In this document: piece after piece, positions 41,536 to 51,312 of the stretch | Numbering within the stretch: position 1 is the stretch's first letter | Layout of the letters: every line of letters begins with the position of its first letter | From: JAEXZL01 sp049943125 | Lineage (GTDB): Bacteria; Bacillota; Clostridia; Clostridiales; Clostridiaceae | Assembly: GCF_049943125.1 (NCBI RefSeq) | Contig: NZ_CP188040.1 | Coordinates: 2,790,001-2,854,000, forward strand | Length of the DNA stretch: 64,000 nt | Reading direction: 5' to 3' | Made by a program: the position numbers and the translations under genes | The notes under the pieces: model-generated | The model's input: only the letters and a program-made list of their open reading frames with translations | Told to the model about the DNA's origin: nothing | Database searches by the model: none

Positions 41536-42624
41536 ATGAATAAAAGGTTATTGAGTGGTATTATGACTTTTGCCTTGGCTGCAGCGGTATTCACTGGCTG
41601 TAACAATGGTGACACCGATACTCCAGGTAAGGATGCAGGTTCAGACAAGCCTTTAGTTGGTGTGTCCATGCCTACTAAGGACTTACAGAGATGGGTACAG
41701 GATGGAGAAAATATGGAAAAGCAGCTGAAGGATGCAGGCTATGATGTAGATCTTCAGTATGCTAGTAATGATGTTGGTACACAGGTTTCTCAGGTAGAAA
41801 ACATGATTGCTAACGGTGTAAACGTTCTTGTTATCTCTGCTATCGAGGGAGACTCTCTTGGTACAGTCCTTGCTCAGGCTAAGGAAAAGGACGTAACAGT
41901 AATAGCTTATGACAGACTTTTAATGAACACTGATGCAGTATCCTACTATGCTACCTTTGATAATTACATGGTTGGAACTAAGCAGGGTGAATATATAGAA
42001 GAAGCCTTAGACTTAGAGAATGCTGCTGGTCCTTTCAACATGGAAATATTAACTGGTGACCCAGGAGACAACAATGCTAAATTCTTCTACGGTGGAGCAA
42101 TGGACGTGCTTCAAAAGTATGTAGATGCAGGAAAGCTTGTAGTTCAATCAAAGCAGGTTAAATTTGATGAGGTTGCAACAGCTGGTTGGTCTACAGAAAC
42201 TGCTCAGAACAGAATGGAAAGCATACTTGCTTCCTACTATGCTGATGGAACTAAGCTTGATGTAGTTCTCTGCTCTAATGACTCTACTGCTCTAGGAGCA
42301 ATTAATGCTTTAGAATCCTCTTACGATGGAGAATGGCCAGTAATTACCGGTCAGGATTGTGACATTGCTAATGTTAAGAAGATGATAGAAGGCAAGCAAT
42401 CAATGTCAATATTTAAGGATACAAGAACTCTTGCAGGACAAGTAGTAAAGATGATCGACGCTCATCTTTCCGATAAAGAAGTTGAAGTAAATGATACTAA
42501 GACCTATGATAATGGAAAGCTAGTAGTTCCATCCTTCCTTTGTGAGCCTGTATTTGCTGATATAGACAATTACGAGGAGCTTTTGGTGGAATCAGGTTAT
42601 TACGAAGCTGATCAGTTAAAGTAA
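41536..42624 (+). CDS. xylF: D-xylose ABC transporter substrate-binding lipoprotein
   Basis: 362 aa periplasmic-binding-protein type sugar receptor (family 4, RbsB/XylF-like). Lipoprotein signal with FTGC as lipobox. Typical features: VGVSMPTKDLQRWVQDGENMEKQL, ANGVNVLVISAIEGDSLGTVLAQAKEKDVTVIAYDRLL, CSNDSTALGAINAL and ITGQDCDIANVKKMIEGKQSMSIFKDTR. D-xylose is the likely ligand because xylA and xylB follow; other pentoses cannot be excluded. GGGAGGG precedes the ATG. Confidence 0.9.
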   Translation: MNKRLLSGIMTFALAAAVFTGCNNGDTDTPGKDAGSDKPLVGVSMPTKDLQRWVQDGENMEKQLKDAGYDVDLQYASNDVGTQVSQVENMIANGVNVLVISAIEGDSLGTVLAQAKEKDVTVIAYDRLLMNTDAVSYYATFDNYMVGTKQGEYIEEALDLENAAGPFNMEILTGDPGDNNAKFFYGGAMDVLQKYVDAGKLVVQSKQVKFDEVATAGWSTETAQNRMESILASYYADGTKLDVVLCSNDSTALGAINALESSYDGEWPVITGQDCDIANVKKMIEGKQSMSIFKDTRTLAGQVVKMIDAHLSDKEVEVNDTKTYDNGKLVVPSFLCEPVFADIDNYEELLVESGYYEADQLK

Positions 42625-42646
42625 TCGAAGGCAGATTAAGATTTAG

Positions 42647-42683
42647 AAGGGGGCACTATAAGTTTTAAGTGCCCCTTAATTAT
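42647..42683 (+). terminator. Attenuating hairpin between xylF and xylG
   Basis: AAGGGG-G-CACT (42647-42657) pairs with AGTGCCCCTT (42668-42677) with one bulged G; the 3' side continues AATTATATT and has no long T-run. It probably lets most transcripts end after the binding-protein gene, giving excess XylF over the membrane components. Confidence 0.65.
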
Positions 42684-42701
42684 ATTAGGAGGGGGATTCC
42701 T

Positions 42702-44240
42702 TTGGAGAAGATATTGCTGGAAATGAAAAATATCACTAAAACCTTCCCTGGTGTTAAGGCTTTAGATAATGTTAACTTAGCCGTTCACGAAGGAGAAATC
42801 CATGCTCTCGTTGGAGAAAATGGTGCTGGAAAATCAACCTTAATGAATGTAATTAGCGGAATATACCCCTATGGCAGCTATGAAGGTGAGATACTATACG
42901 AAGGAGAGCTCTGCAAGTTTACTAAAATTAAGGATAGTGAAGATAAGGGAATAGTAATTATACATCAGGAGCTAGCGCTGGTGCCTCACATGACCATTGG
43001 GGAAAACATGTTTTTGGGAAATGAGATAGGTAAAGGCTATGCTATAGACTGGAATGAAACCTTTGGTCAAGCTAATAAATACTTGAAGATTGTTGGACTT
43101 AAAGAATCTTCTAGAACCCTTATAAAGGATATAGGAGTGGGCAAGCAGCAGCTGGTAGAAATAGCAAAGGCTCTGGCAAAAAATGCTAGGCTTCTTATAC
43201 TAGATGAGCCAACGGCCTCTTTAAATGAATCAGATTCCATGGCTTTACTGAATCTGCTTTTGGAATTTAAAAAGAACGGCATGACCTGTATTATCATATC
43301 TCACAAGCTTAATGAGATATCCTATGTAGCTGATAAAATTACCGTTATAAGAGATGGTAAAACAATAGAGACCCTTGATAAGTCTAAGGACTTAATCACT
43401 GAGGATAGAATTATAAAAGGGATGGTAGGAAGGGAAATTTCCGATAGATTTCCTAAAAGAGAGAATACAGTGGTGGAGGAAGTTCGCCTTGAGATAAAGG
43501 ATTGGAATGTTTATCATCCTCTTTATGGAGATAAGAAGGTAGTAGATAATGCCTCTTTGAAGGTAAAAAGAGGAGAGGTTGTGGGAATAGCTGGACTCAT
43601 GGGCTCTGGAAGAACAGAGCTTGCTATGAGCATCTTCGGCAAAAGCTATGGCTCGAAGATATCAGGAAATATAATTGTTGATGGTAAAGAGGTTAAGCTG
43701 AATACCGTGAGAGCTGCAATAAAAAATAAGCTTGCCTATGTTACAGAGGATAGAAAAGGAAATGGACTTATTCTTAGTAATCCCATTAAGATAAATAATA
43801 CTCTGGCAAACTTAGACAAGGTGTCTAAGGCAGGGGTTATAGATAAGGATAAAGAGTATCAGGTTGCTGTAGAGTATAAAGAAAAATTTAATACCAAGGC
43901 TCCCACGGTAGATCAAAATGTAGGTAACCTAAGCGGAGGAAATCAACAGAAGGTTCTTCTCTCTAAGTGGATGTTTGCAGAGCCAGAAATACTTATATTA
44001 GATGAGCCTACAAGAGGAATAGATGTAGGAGCAAAGTACGAGATTTATTGTATAATAAATGACCTTGCTGCTTCTGGAAAGTCAGTGATATTAATATCCT
44101 CTGATATGTCAGAGATCCTTGGAATGAGCGATAGAGTCTATGTAATGAATGAGGGAAAAATCATATCAGAATTACAGGGAAAAGAAGCAACCTCTGAAAT
44201 AATAATGGCTAGTATTATTAAAGGAAGTAAAGGAGAATAG
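42702..44240 (+). CDS. xylG: Xylose ABC transporter ATPase, duplicated domains
   Basis: 512 aa from the TTG at 42702, placed 6 bases after AGGAGGGGG; the frame upstream to 42669 lies inside the hairpin. Two ABC cassettes: the first has GENGAGKST, VGKQQLVEIAKAL and LLILDEPTASL; the second has the degenerate GLMGSGRTEL, LSGGNQQKVLLSKW and LILDEPTRGIDVGAK. This is the standard layout for XylG/RbsA/MglA proteins, where one nucleotide site is weakened. It energises the permease encoded 2 bases downstream. Confidence 0.92.
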   Translation: MEKILLEMKNITKTFPGVKALDNVNLAVHEGEIHALVGENGAGKSTLMNVISGIYPYGSYEGEILYEGELCKFTKIKDSEDKGIVIIHQELALVPHMTIGENMFLGNEIGKGYAIDWNETFGQANKYLKIVGLKESSRTLIKDIGVGKQQLVEIAKALAKNARLLILDEPTASLNESDSMALLNLLLEFKKNGMTCIIISHKLNEISYVADKITVIRDGKTIETLDKSKDLITEDRIIKGMVGREISDRFPKRENTVVEEVRLEIKDWNVYHPLYGDKKVVDNASLKVKRGEVVGIAGLMGSGRTELAMSIFGKSYGSKISGNIIVDGKEVKLNTVRAAIKNKLAYVTEDRKGNGLILSNPIKINNTLANLDKVSKAGVIDKDKEYQVAVEYKEKFNTKAPTVDQNVGNLSGGNQQKVLLSKWMFAEPEILILDEPTRGIDVGAKYEIYCIINDLAASGKSVILISSDMSEILGMSDRVYVMNEGKIISELQGKEATSEIIMASIIKGSKGE

Positions 44241-44242
44241 TT

Positions 44243-45415
44243 ATGGAAAATGGTAGATCAATAGATACACTTAAGAAATATACGATGGTTATTGTTCTCG
44301 CTTTAGTTGTGTTGTTTTTCACCTGGCAGACTGGAGGAAAAATACTGCTGCCTCAGAATATAACCAACTTAATAGCACAAAATGCTTATGTATTTGTATT
44401 GGCAACGGGTATGCTTCTCTGCATACTCACTGGAGGAAATATAGATTTATCTGTAGGCTCAGTGGTGTGCTTCGTTGGAGCAGTAGGTGCTGTGCTTATG
44501 GAAAATCATGATATGAACATAGTAATTGCAGTGATTTTTATGTTTATTATAGGTGCTCTAATCGGTGCCTGGCAGGGCTTCTGGATTGCCTTTGTAAAGG
44601 TGCCACCCTTTATAGTTACCCTGGCTGGAATGCTTGTCTTTAGAGGTCTTTCCAATGTTGTGTTAAATGGCCTTACAGTTTCCTTGACAAACACCACCTT
44701 CATCAAAGCCTTTGGTGGAGGAGCTACTCCATACCTGCCAGATTTCTTTAATGGTAATGGCTTTAACATAACCAGCATGCTCTTAGGTGTCATCACCTGT
44801 GTTATCTTAGCTTTGCTTCAATTTACCGGAAGAAGAAGTAGGCTTAAGAAGGGCTATGAGACGGAATCAGTAGTTGCTATGATATCAAAGATAGCTATTA
44901 TATCAGCAGTAATTTTATATATCTCCTATAAGCTATCACTTTATAAGGGAGTTCCATCCTCTTTAATATGGGTGCTTATAGTTGTAATAATTTATGGATA
45001 TATAACCTCTAAGACTAAGATAGGTAGATACTTTTATGCTGTAGGTGGTAATGAAAAGGCCACTAAGCTATCGGGAATCAATACTGAGAAGGTGTACTTC
45101 ATTGCTTATGCAAACATGGGACTTCTGGCAGCTTTGGCAGGAATGCTCACCATTGCCAGAATGACCTCAGCACAGCCAACCTATGGGCAAAACTATGAGC
45201 TAGATGCCATTGCCTCCTGCTTCATCGGTGGAGCCTCAGCCTATGGTGGAATAGGTACCGTTCCTTTCGTAATCGTAGGAGCTCTCCTCATGGGTGTAAT
45301 TAACCTTGGAATGAGTATTATGGGCGTGGATGCAAACTATCAGAGAGTTGTAAAGGGACTAGTTCTCTTAGCAGCAGTTATATTTGACGTTGTGAGCAAG
45401 AAGCAAAATAAATAA
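44243..45415 (+). CDS. xylH: Xylose ABC transporter permease
   Basis: 390 aa membrane protein of the BPD_transp_2 family with about ten hydrophobic segments. GNIDLSVGSVVCFVGAVGA and AVGGNEKATKLSGINTEKVYFIAYANMGLLAALAGML are the family's signature loops. The same operon as xylF and xylG. Confidence 0.92.
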   Translation: MENGRSIDTLKKYTMVIVLALVVLFFTWQTGGKILLPQNITNLIAQNAYVFVLATGMLLCILTGGNIDLSVGSVVCFVGAVGAVLMENHDMNIVIAVIFMFIIGALIGAWQGFWIAFVKVPPFIVTLAGMLVFRGLSNVVLNGLTVSLTNTTFIKAFGGGATPYLPDFFNGNGFNITSMLLGVITCVILALLQFTGRRSRLKKGYETESVVAMISKIAIISAVILYISYKLSLYKGVPSSLIWVLIVVIIYGYITSKTKIGRYFYAVGGNEKATKLSGINTEKVYFIAYANMGLLAALAGMLTIARMTSAQPTYGQNYELDAIASCFIGGASAYGGIGTVPFVIVGALLMGVINLGMSIMGVDANYQRVVKGLVLLAAVIFDVVSKKQNK

Positions 45416-45470
45416 GTTTATTCATAAATAGTAATTAATTATTAAGATAATGTTAAATTCTATCGCTTTA

Positions 45471-45498
45471 TTGTAATAATTATGTAATTTAGTATAAT
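45471..45498 (+). promoter_or_regulatory. Promoter of xylA
   Basis: TTGTAA (45471-45476), 16-base spacer, TATAAT (45493-45498). It allows xylA-xylB to be transcribed apart from the transporter genes. Confidence 0.7.
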
Positions 45499-45540
45499 AA
45501 AAGTAATAGGTAAAAAATTACAGTAATCAAGGAGGTTAAT

Positions 45541-46860
45541 ATGACTGAATATTTTAAAGGTGTACCAGAAATTAAATATGAAGGTAGGAAATCAAAAAAT
45601 CCTTTCTCCTTTAAGTATTACAACCCTGAGGAAGTAATTGGGGATAAGACCATGAAGGATCATTTAAAGTTTACAATGTCCTACTGGCATACCATAGCAG
45701 CTAATGGTGCTGATATGTTTGGTGCAGGGACCTATGAGAAGGCATGGGATAATGAAACAGATCCTATGGTTATAGCTAAGGCTAAGATGGAAGCAGCCTT
45801 TGAATTTATGGACAAACTAGGTATCGAGTACTTTGCCTTCCATGACAGAGACATAGCTCCAGAAGGAAAGGATTTAAAGGAAACTAATGCTATTTTAGAC
45901 GAGGTTGTAGCTTATTGTAAGGAATTAATGCAGTCCCATAATAAGAAGCTTCTCTGGGGAACAGCCAATGCCTTTAACAATCCTAGATATGTTCACGGCG
46001 CTTCTACCTCCTGCAATGCCGATGTCTTTGCTTATGCTGCGGCACAGGTAAAGAAGGCTATTGAGGTTACCAAGGAGCTCGGTGGAGAAAACTATGTATT
46101 CTGGGGTGGAAGAGAGGGTTATGAAACCCTTTTAAATACAGACCTGAAGCTGGAACAGGATAACTTTGCTAGATTTTTAAGAATGGCTGTGGATTATGCT
46201 GAAAAGATTGGCTTTAAGGGACAGTTTCTTATAGAACCAAAGCCACAGGAGCCAACAAAGCATCAATATGACTATGATGTAGCTACAGTACTTGCCTTCT
46301 TAAGAGGTTATGGCTTAGAAAAGCATTTTAAAATGAATATTGAAGCGAACCATGCAACCCTAGCTGGCCATACCTTCCAGCATGAAGTGGCTATGGCTAG
46401 AATTAATGGAGCTTTAGGAAGCTTAGATATTAATCAGGGAGATCCTAACCTAGGCTGGGATACAGACCAATTCCCAACTAACATCTATGATGCTGCACTG
46501 CTCATGTATGAGGTTCTTAAGAATGGCGGTATAGGCAAGGGTGGCTTAAACTTTGATGCTAAGGTTAGAAGGGCATCCTTTAAGAGTGAAGACTTATTCC
46601 TTGGTTATATAGCAGGTATGGATACCCTAGCACAGGGACTTAGAATAGCTCATAGAATGCTTCAGGAAGGCGAGTTTGAGGATAACATAGCAGAAAGATA
46701 TAAGAGCTATACTGAAGGAATAGGCAAGGATATAGTAGATGGAAAAGCTGATTTTGAAAGCCTTGAAAGCTATGCTCTAGAGCACAGCCATGTAAAGAAT
46801 GAGTCAGGAAGACAGGAGCTCTTAGAAGCTAAGCTAAATCAATATATTTTCAACGAATAA
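45541..46860 (+). CDS. xylA: Xylose isomerase
   Basis: 439 aa, the usual length for class II enzymes. Converts D-xylose to D-xylulose with two divalent metals. Active-site blocks present: YFAFHDRDIAPEG (catalytic His and Asp), WGGREGYETLL, FLIEPKPQEPTKHQYDYD, NIEANHATLAGHTFQHE and SLDINQGDPNLGWDTDQFP (metal ligands). AAGGAGG before the ATG. First step of xylose catabolism after import by XylFGH. Confidence 0.97.
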   Translation: MTEYFKGVPEIKYEGRKSKNPFSFKYYNPEEVIGDKTMKDHLKFTMSYWHTIAANGADMFGAGTYEKAWDNETDPMVIAKAKMEAAFEFMDKLGIEYFAFHDRDIAPEGKDLKETNAILDEVVAYCKELMQSHNKKLLWGTANAFNNPRYVHGASTSCNADVFAYAAAQVKKAIEVTKELGGENYVFWGGREGYETLLNTDLKLEQDNFARFLRMAVDYAEKIGFKGQFLIEPKPQEPTKHQYDYDVATVLAFLRGYGLEKHFKMNIEANHATLAGHTFQHEVAMARINGALGSLDINQGDPNLGWDTDQFPTNIYDAALLMYEVLKNGGIGKGGLNFDAKVRRASFKSEDLFLGYIAGMDTLAQGLRIAHRMLQEGEFEDNIAERYKSYTEGIGKDIVDGKADFESLESYALEHSHVKNESGRQELLEAKLNQYIFNE

Positions 46861-46871
46861 TAGGCTAAATA

Positions 46872-46899
46872 ATGTAGAGGCAGTGTTTTGTCTCTACAT
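46872..46899 (+). other. Hairpin between xylA and xylB
   Basis: ATGTAGAGGCA (46872-46882) pairs with TGTCTCTACAT (46889-46899), with one G-T wobble, loop GTGTTT. There is no T-run directly after it, so it is more likely an mRNA-stabilising or partial attenuating element than a full terminator. Confidence 0.5.
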
Positions 46900-46961
46900 T
46901 AGCTTTATTTAGAATCCATAATAGTAGTCAGGGGAGTTTTTTTTATATAAGGAGGATGGCG

Positions 46962-48458
46962 ATGAAGGCTATTGGAATAGATTTAGGTACCTCTTCGGTA
47001 AAGATAATTATTATAAATGAAATGGGAGAGGTTTTGACATCAGCTTCAAGGGATTTTGATGTTAGCTACCCTAAGACTGGATGGGCAGAACAGGACCCTA
47101 AGGTTTGGTGGAAGGCTACAGAGGAAGGCCTCAGGGAGGTTCTTGTAAAATCCAGCATAGCTAAGGAAGAGATAAAAGCTATAGGACTCAGCGGACAGAT
47201 GCATGGACTTGTAGTTTTAGATAATAGTGGAGAGCCTATAAGACCGGCAATTCTTTGGTGTGACCAGAGGACTGAAGCAGAGTGTGATTATTTAAATGAT
47301 ATAATAGGCAGAGACAAGGTGTCTCAGTATACAGGAAACATTGCTCTCACTGGGTTTACAGCACCTAAGCTTTTATGGATGAAAAATCATGAGATAGAGA
47401 AGTTTAGCTCTATAGAGCATATACTTCTTCCAAAGGATTATATAAGGTATAAGCTTACAGGGGAATTTGCTACGGAGGTATCCGATGCCTCAGGAACCTT
47501 GATTCTCGACGTGGAAAAGAGACAGTGGTCCCAGGAGATGATAGAGCTTTTAGGGATAAATGAAGAGATGCTTCCAAGGGTTTATGAATCCTGGGAGGTG
47601 ACAGGAAAGGTTTCTGAGGACTTAGCTCATAGCCTTGGTCTATCTGAAGACACTGTTGTTGTAGGTGGAGGAGGAGATCAGGCCGCTGGAGCTGTGGGTG
47701 GTGGTGCTGTTAAGAGTGGAATAATATCAGCAGCCTTAGGCACCTCAGGAGTTATATTTGCCAGTAGTGATGATTACCAGGTGGACAAGGATAACAGGCT
47801 TCATTCCTTCTGCCATGGCAATGGAAAATGGCATCAGATGGGAGTTATGCTCTCAGCAGCCTCCTGCCTCAAGTGGTGGATTGAAGAAATCAATAAAGAC
47901 ACTGCTCCCGATGCTTATGAGAAATTCCTAAAGGAAGCTTCGGAGGTTCCAGCCGGTGGTAAGGGCCTATTCTTCCTTCCATATTTAATGGGAGAGAGAA
48001 CCCCTTACAGCGACCCTAGAGCCCGAGGAGTATTTATAGGCCTCGACATAACCACCACCCGTGGAGATATGACCAGGGCAGTGATGGAAGGGGTAGCCTT
48101 CGGTCTTAGAGATTCCTTAGAGATTCTAAAAAGCCTTGAGGTTCCCATAGATTCCGTAAGAGTTAGCGGTGGTGGAGCCCAGAGCCCTCTATGGAGACAA
48201 ATCCTCGCAGATATTCTCGGAGCAGAGGTACAGGTAATCAGCTCCAAAGAAGGGCCAGCCCTAGGAGCAGCAATACTAGCTCTCGTAGGCAGCGGAGCCT
48301 ATGCTTCTGTAGATGAAGCCTGCGACAAAATAATTAAGGTTACAAGCTCCCAGAGTCCAGACCTGGAAGCAGTGGAGAGATATAACAAGCTTTATGAGGT
48401 CTACAAAGGACTTTATAGTACTCTTAAGGATACCTTTAGGAGTATCAGTGAGCTATAA
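46962..48458 (+). CDS. xylB: Xylulokinase
   Basis: 498 aa FGGY kinase. Phosphorylates D-xylulose to xylulose 5-phosphate for the pentose phosphate pathway. GIDLGTSSVKIIIINE is the phosphate-1 loop, SGQMHGLVVLD and ILWCDQRT bind xylulose, VVGGGGDQAAGAVGGG holds the catalytic Asp, and VSGGGAQSPLWRQILADILG is the adenosine site. Start at 46962: the ATG at 46956 directly abuts GGAGG and is too close. Confidence 0.95.
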   Translation: MKAIGIDLGTSSVKIIIINEMGEVLTSASRDFDVSYPKTGWAEQDPKVWWKATEEGLREVLVKSSIAKEEIKAIGLSGQMHGLVVLDNSGEPIRPAILWCDQRTEAECDYLNDIIGRDKVSQYTGNIALTGFTAPKLLWMKNHEIEKFSSIEHILLPKDYIRYKLTGEFATEVSDASGTLILDVEKRQWSQEMIELLGINEEMLPRVYESWEVTGKVSEDLAHSLGLSEDTVVVGGGGDQAAGAVGGGAVKSGIISAALGTSGVIFASSDDYQVDKDNRLHSFCHGNGKWHQMGVMLSAASCLKWWIEEINKDTAPDAYEKFLKEASEVPAGGKGLFFLPYLMGERTPYSDPRARGVFIGLDITTTRGDMTRAVMEGVAFGLRDSLEILKSLEVPIDSVRVSGGGAQSPLWRQILADILGAEVQVISSKEGPALGAAILALVGSGAYASVDEACDKIIKVTSSQSPDLEAVERYNKLYEVYKGLYSTLKDTFRSISEL

Positions 48459-48468
48459 TAGTCAGATA

Positions 48469-48507
48469 AAAAAACACCTTTCTCGAAGTTTGAGAAAGGT
48501 GTTTTTT
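48469..48507 (+). terminator. Terminator of the xyl operon
   Basis: AAAACACCTTTCTC (48471-48484), 7-base loop, GAGAAAGGTGTTTT (48492-48505), followed by TT. A 14-bp perfect stem, probably active in both directions. Confidence 0.9.
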
Positions 48508-48703
48508 AAAATAAAATTGAAATCTTTCTATTAATATTTAAAATTTTTGATTTTTATTAAAATACATTGTAAAATATATTGAAAATATTCAGATTTATTG
48601 TATAATTGTAATATGATTATTGATTGTCATATTATTTGTTAGGGAACTAATATATTATAGTGCATCAATGTTTAATTTTTTGTATATTTAACAGGAGGCA
48701 CTG

Positions 48704-49321
48704 ATGGGTAAAAAAATTGAGGAATGTGATTTTAGGGAGTTGAATAGTCAGTTTTTGCTTTTAGAGAATGACGAAAGGGCATTAGGGGTTATAAAAGAAA
48801 GATTTCCTTCCCAGAAGGAGGATAATGCAGTCTTACTTTATGGGTATATTGATCCTAACACTGGATTGACCTTTGAGGTTATATGCTGTGCATTAGTATC
48901 AGAGAAAGGTATTATCTTTAGAGCTTCCTCTGAAAAAAAATCCGTAAGGCTTCGTTATGGTGCTATAAGAGGTGAGGTTGAAAGTCTTAGCTTTTTAAGT
49001 ATCTTTGATAGATTTAGGCTTAAGGAAAATATAATAAATGCTAGATATAATTCTAATGAAGAGCTTAAAGACTTGAGGAATTTAAAATATTTAGACCCTA
49101 TACGTCATCCTCAGCATCCCGACGATATTATCATTGATCTCGTTAAGCCTGGCTTGAAACCAGAAAGAGTATGGGTAAGGCTTAAAAGTATTGTTGGAGG
49201 TATCCCCAGTGGAATACTGCTTAATGAGCCTGTTGGCAACTTCGGTTGTAACGTAGGTGATATAGTGAAAGTTCTTATGGTACAGGGGAAGAGTGAGAAT
49301 CATTATGTAGCCCAGCTTTGA
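48704..49321 (+). CDS. Unknown protein
   Basis: 205 aa, AGGAGG before the ATG. Family not recognised. The C-terminal half (RHPQHPDDIIIDLVKPGLKPERVWVRLKSIVGGIPSGILLNEPVGNFGCNVGD) has the look of a small beta-barrel found at the end of some DUF2314-like proteins. Cytoplasmic, no membrane segment. Stands alone between two terminators. Confidence 0.6.
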   Translation: MGKKIEECDFRELNSQFLLLENDERALGVIKERFPSQKEDNAVLLYGYIDPNTGLTFEVICCALVSEKGIIFRASSEKKSVRLRYGAIRGEVESLSFLSIFDRFRLKENIINARYNSNEELKDLRNLKYLDPIRHPQHPDDIIIDLVKPGLKPERVWVRLKSIVGGIPSGILLNEPVGNFGCNVGDIVKVLMVQGKSENHYVAQL

Positions 49322-49381
49322 GTATAAATATAGATTATTCTCTCTTTATGTATTAGGTATAATAATTAAATACCTATACAT

Positions 49382-49422
49382 AAAAAAATGTGCACTAATT
49401 TTTTATAAGTGCACATTTTTTT
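49382..49422. terminator. Bidirectional terminator after fruA
   Basis: AAAAAAATGTGCACT (49382-49396) pairs with AGTGCACATTTTTTT (49408-49422): a symmetrical stem with A- and T-tracts. It ends both the unknown gene at 48704 and the convergent fru operon. Confidence 0.9.
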
Positions 49423-49425
49423 TAT

Positions 49426-51297
49426 TTATTCTTTATCCTTTTTTAATATAGCCAAGACTGCCATTCCCAGGATAGAACCAACTAATAGTGAAATGAAGTA
49501 GCCAAGAGGATTAGATATAACAGGTAATACGAATATCCCGCCGTGAGGTGCACGCAGTGCACAGCCAAAGAGCATTGATAAGGCACCTGCTGTTGCTGAG
49601 CCAATTACACAGGCAGGGATTACTCTTAGAGGATCTGCCGCTGCAAAGGGGATTGCGCCTTCTGTTATAAAGGATAGTCCCATGACATAGTTAGTTATTC
49701 CAGATTGCCTTTCCCTTTGAGTAAATTTCCTTTTGAAGAAGGTAGTGCATAAAGCTATTGCCAGGGGTGGAACCATACCTCCAGCCATTACTGCTGCCAT
49801 AAATTCAAATTGACCTGAAGCTAGGGATGCTGTTCCAAATACATAAGCTGCCTTATTTAAAGGACCACCCATATCAAAGGCCATCATGCCGCCTAAAACT
49901 GCACCTAGTAGTATTCTGCTGCTTTCTCCCATGTTATTTAAAAGAGTTGTAATAGAAGTGTTCAGAGCTGCTACCGGTGGATTAACTATAAAGGTTATTA
50001 TAGCACCTATTAATAGTATACCTAGTAAAGGATATAGAAGTACTGGCTTAAGGCCTTCCAAGCTATTAGGAAGCTTATCAAATAACTTCTTTAAGATTAC
50101 CACTAAGTAACCTGCAATAAAACCTGCAAGTAATGCACCTAAGAACCCTGAGCCTCCAGTATTAGCCAGCATACCTCCAACAAAACCCACTGCTAGAGCT
50201 GGTCTATCGCCTATACTCATGGCAATGTATCCAGCTAATATTGGCAGCATAAAGCCAAAAGCTGTTTCACCTACAGTCTTTAAGAAGGCTGCAAAAGGTG
50301 TATTCTTACCAAAGTTTGCTGGGTCAATGCTGTAATCATCAAATAAAAATGCTAAGGCAATAAGTATACCTCCACCGATAACAAATGGGAGCATGTGAGA
50401 TACACCATTCATAAGGTGCTTATATATTTGTCTTCCTATGCTTTCCTTTTCCTCTCCAAAGCCATCATCAGAGGACTGTGAACCATCATGATTATATATA
50501 GGTGCATCTCCTGATACAGCCTTATTTATTAACTCCTCTGCTTTATGGATTCCATTAGCAACCTTAGTCTGAATGACCCTTTTGCCATTAAACCTTGACA
50601 TTTCAACCTTTTTGTCTGCTGCTACAATTATACATTCTGCTTCTTCTATTTCCTTTTTAGTTAATACATTTTTGGCTCCACCGGAACCACCGGTTTCTAC
50701 CTTTATGGTTATGCCCATCTCCTTGGCCTTTTCTTCTAAGCTCTCCGCAGCCATATAGGTGTGAGCAATTCCTGTAGGACATGCTGTTACAGCCAATATT
50801 CTGTAGCCTTCCTTGCTTTCTTCCTTTACCTTATTTACCTTTTTATTTTCAAACTCATCGATGAGCTTTATAAACTCCTCCTCAGATTTTGAGCTTTCTA
50901 AGGCCTTTCTAAACTCCTCATCCATTAACATGGTGGATAGTCTTGCTAAAACCTCTAGGTGCAGGTTGTTTTCACCATCGGGAGCTGCTATTAAGAAAAA
51001 TATTTTTGCTGGGCTTCCGTCTAAGGAATCATAGTCTACTCCATCTCTAACTATCATTGCTGCTAAGCCAGCATCCTTTACAGCCTTTGTTTTAGCATGA
51101 GGTATAGCTATACCATCGCCAATACCAGTGGTGCTCAGCTCCTCTCTAGCTAGAACAGCTTTTTTATATTCATCCTTATCTGTTAAGTTCCCTGAGGCAT
51201 CCATTAAATCCACTAATTTATCTATTGCGGCATTTTTTGAGTTAACCTTAGGGTTTATAGCTATAGATTTTTTGTTTAATAAATCGGTAATTTTCAT
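49426..51297 (-). CDS. fruA: PTS fructose transporter subunit IIABC
   Basis: 623 aa fused phosphotransferase permease. EIIA (residues 1-145) carries the phospho-His in GDGIAIPHAKTKAV. EIIB (about 168-265) carries the phospho-Cys in AVTACPTGIAHTYMAAESLE. EIIC (about 290-620) has eight or more hydrophobic segments, including GGMVPPLAIALCTTFF and APHGGIFVLP. It imports fructose as fructose 1-phosphate. Start ATG 51297 follows GGAGGA. Last gene of fruR-fruK-fruA, 15 bases after fruK. Confidence 0.95.
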   Translation of the reverse strand: MKITDLLNKKSIAINPKVNSKNAAIDKLVDLMDASGNLTDKDEYKKAVLAREELSTTGIGDGIAIPHAKTKAVKDAGLAAMIVRDGVDYDSLDGSPAKIFFLIAAPDGENNLHLEVLARLSTMLMDEEFRKALESSKSEEEFIKLIDEFENKKVNKVKEESKEGYRILAVTACPTGIAHTYMAAESLEEKAKEMGITIKVETGGSGGAKNVLTKKEIEEAECIIVAADKKVEMSRFNGKRVIQTKVANGIHKAEELINKAVSGDAPIYNHDGSQSSDDGFGEEKESIGRQIYKHLMNGVSHMLPFVIGGGILIALAFLFDDYSIDPANFGKNTPFAAFLKTVGETAFGFMLPILAGYIAMSIGDRPALAVGFVGGMLANTGGSGFLGALLAGFIAGYLVVILKKLFDKLPNSLEGLKPVLLYPLLGILLIGAIITFIVNPPVAALNTSITTLLNNMGESSRILLGAVLGGMMAFDMGGPLNKAAYVFGTASLASGQFEFMAAVMAGGMVPPLAIALCTTFFKRKFTQRERQSGITNYVMGLSFITEGAIPFAAADPLRVIPACVIGSATAGALSMLFGCALRAPHGGIFVLPVISNPLGYFISLLVGSILGMAVLAILKKDKE

Positions 51298-51312
51298 GAT
51301 TAATCCTCCATA

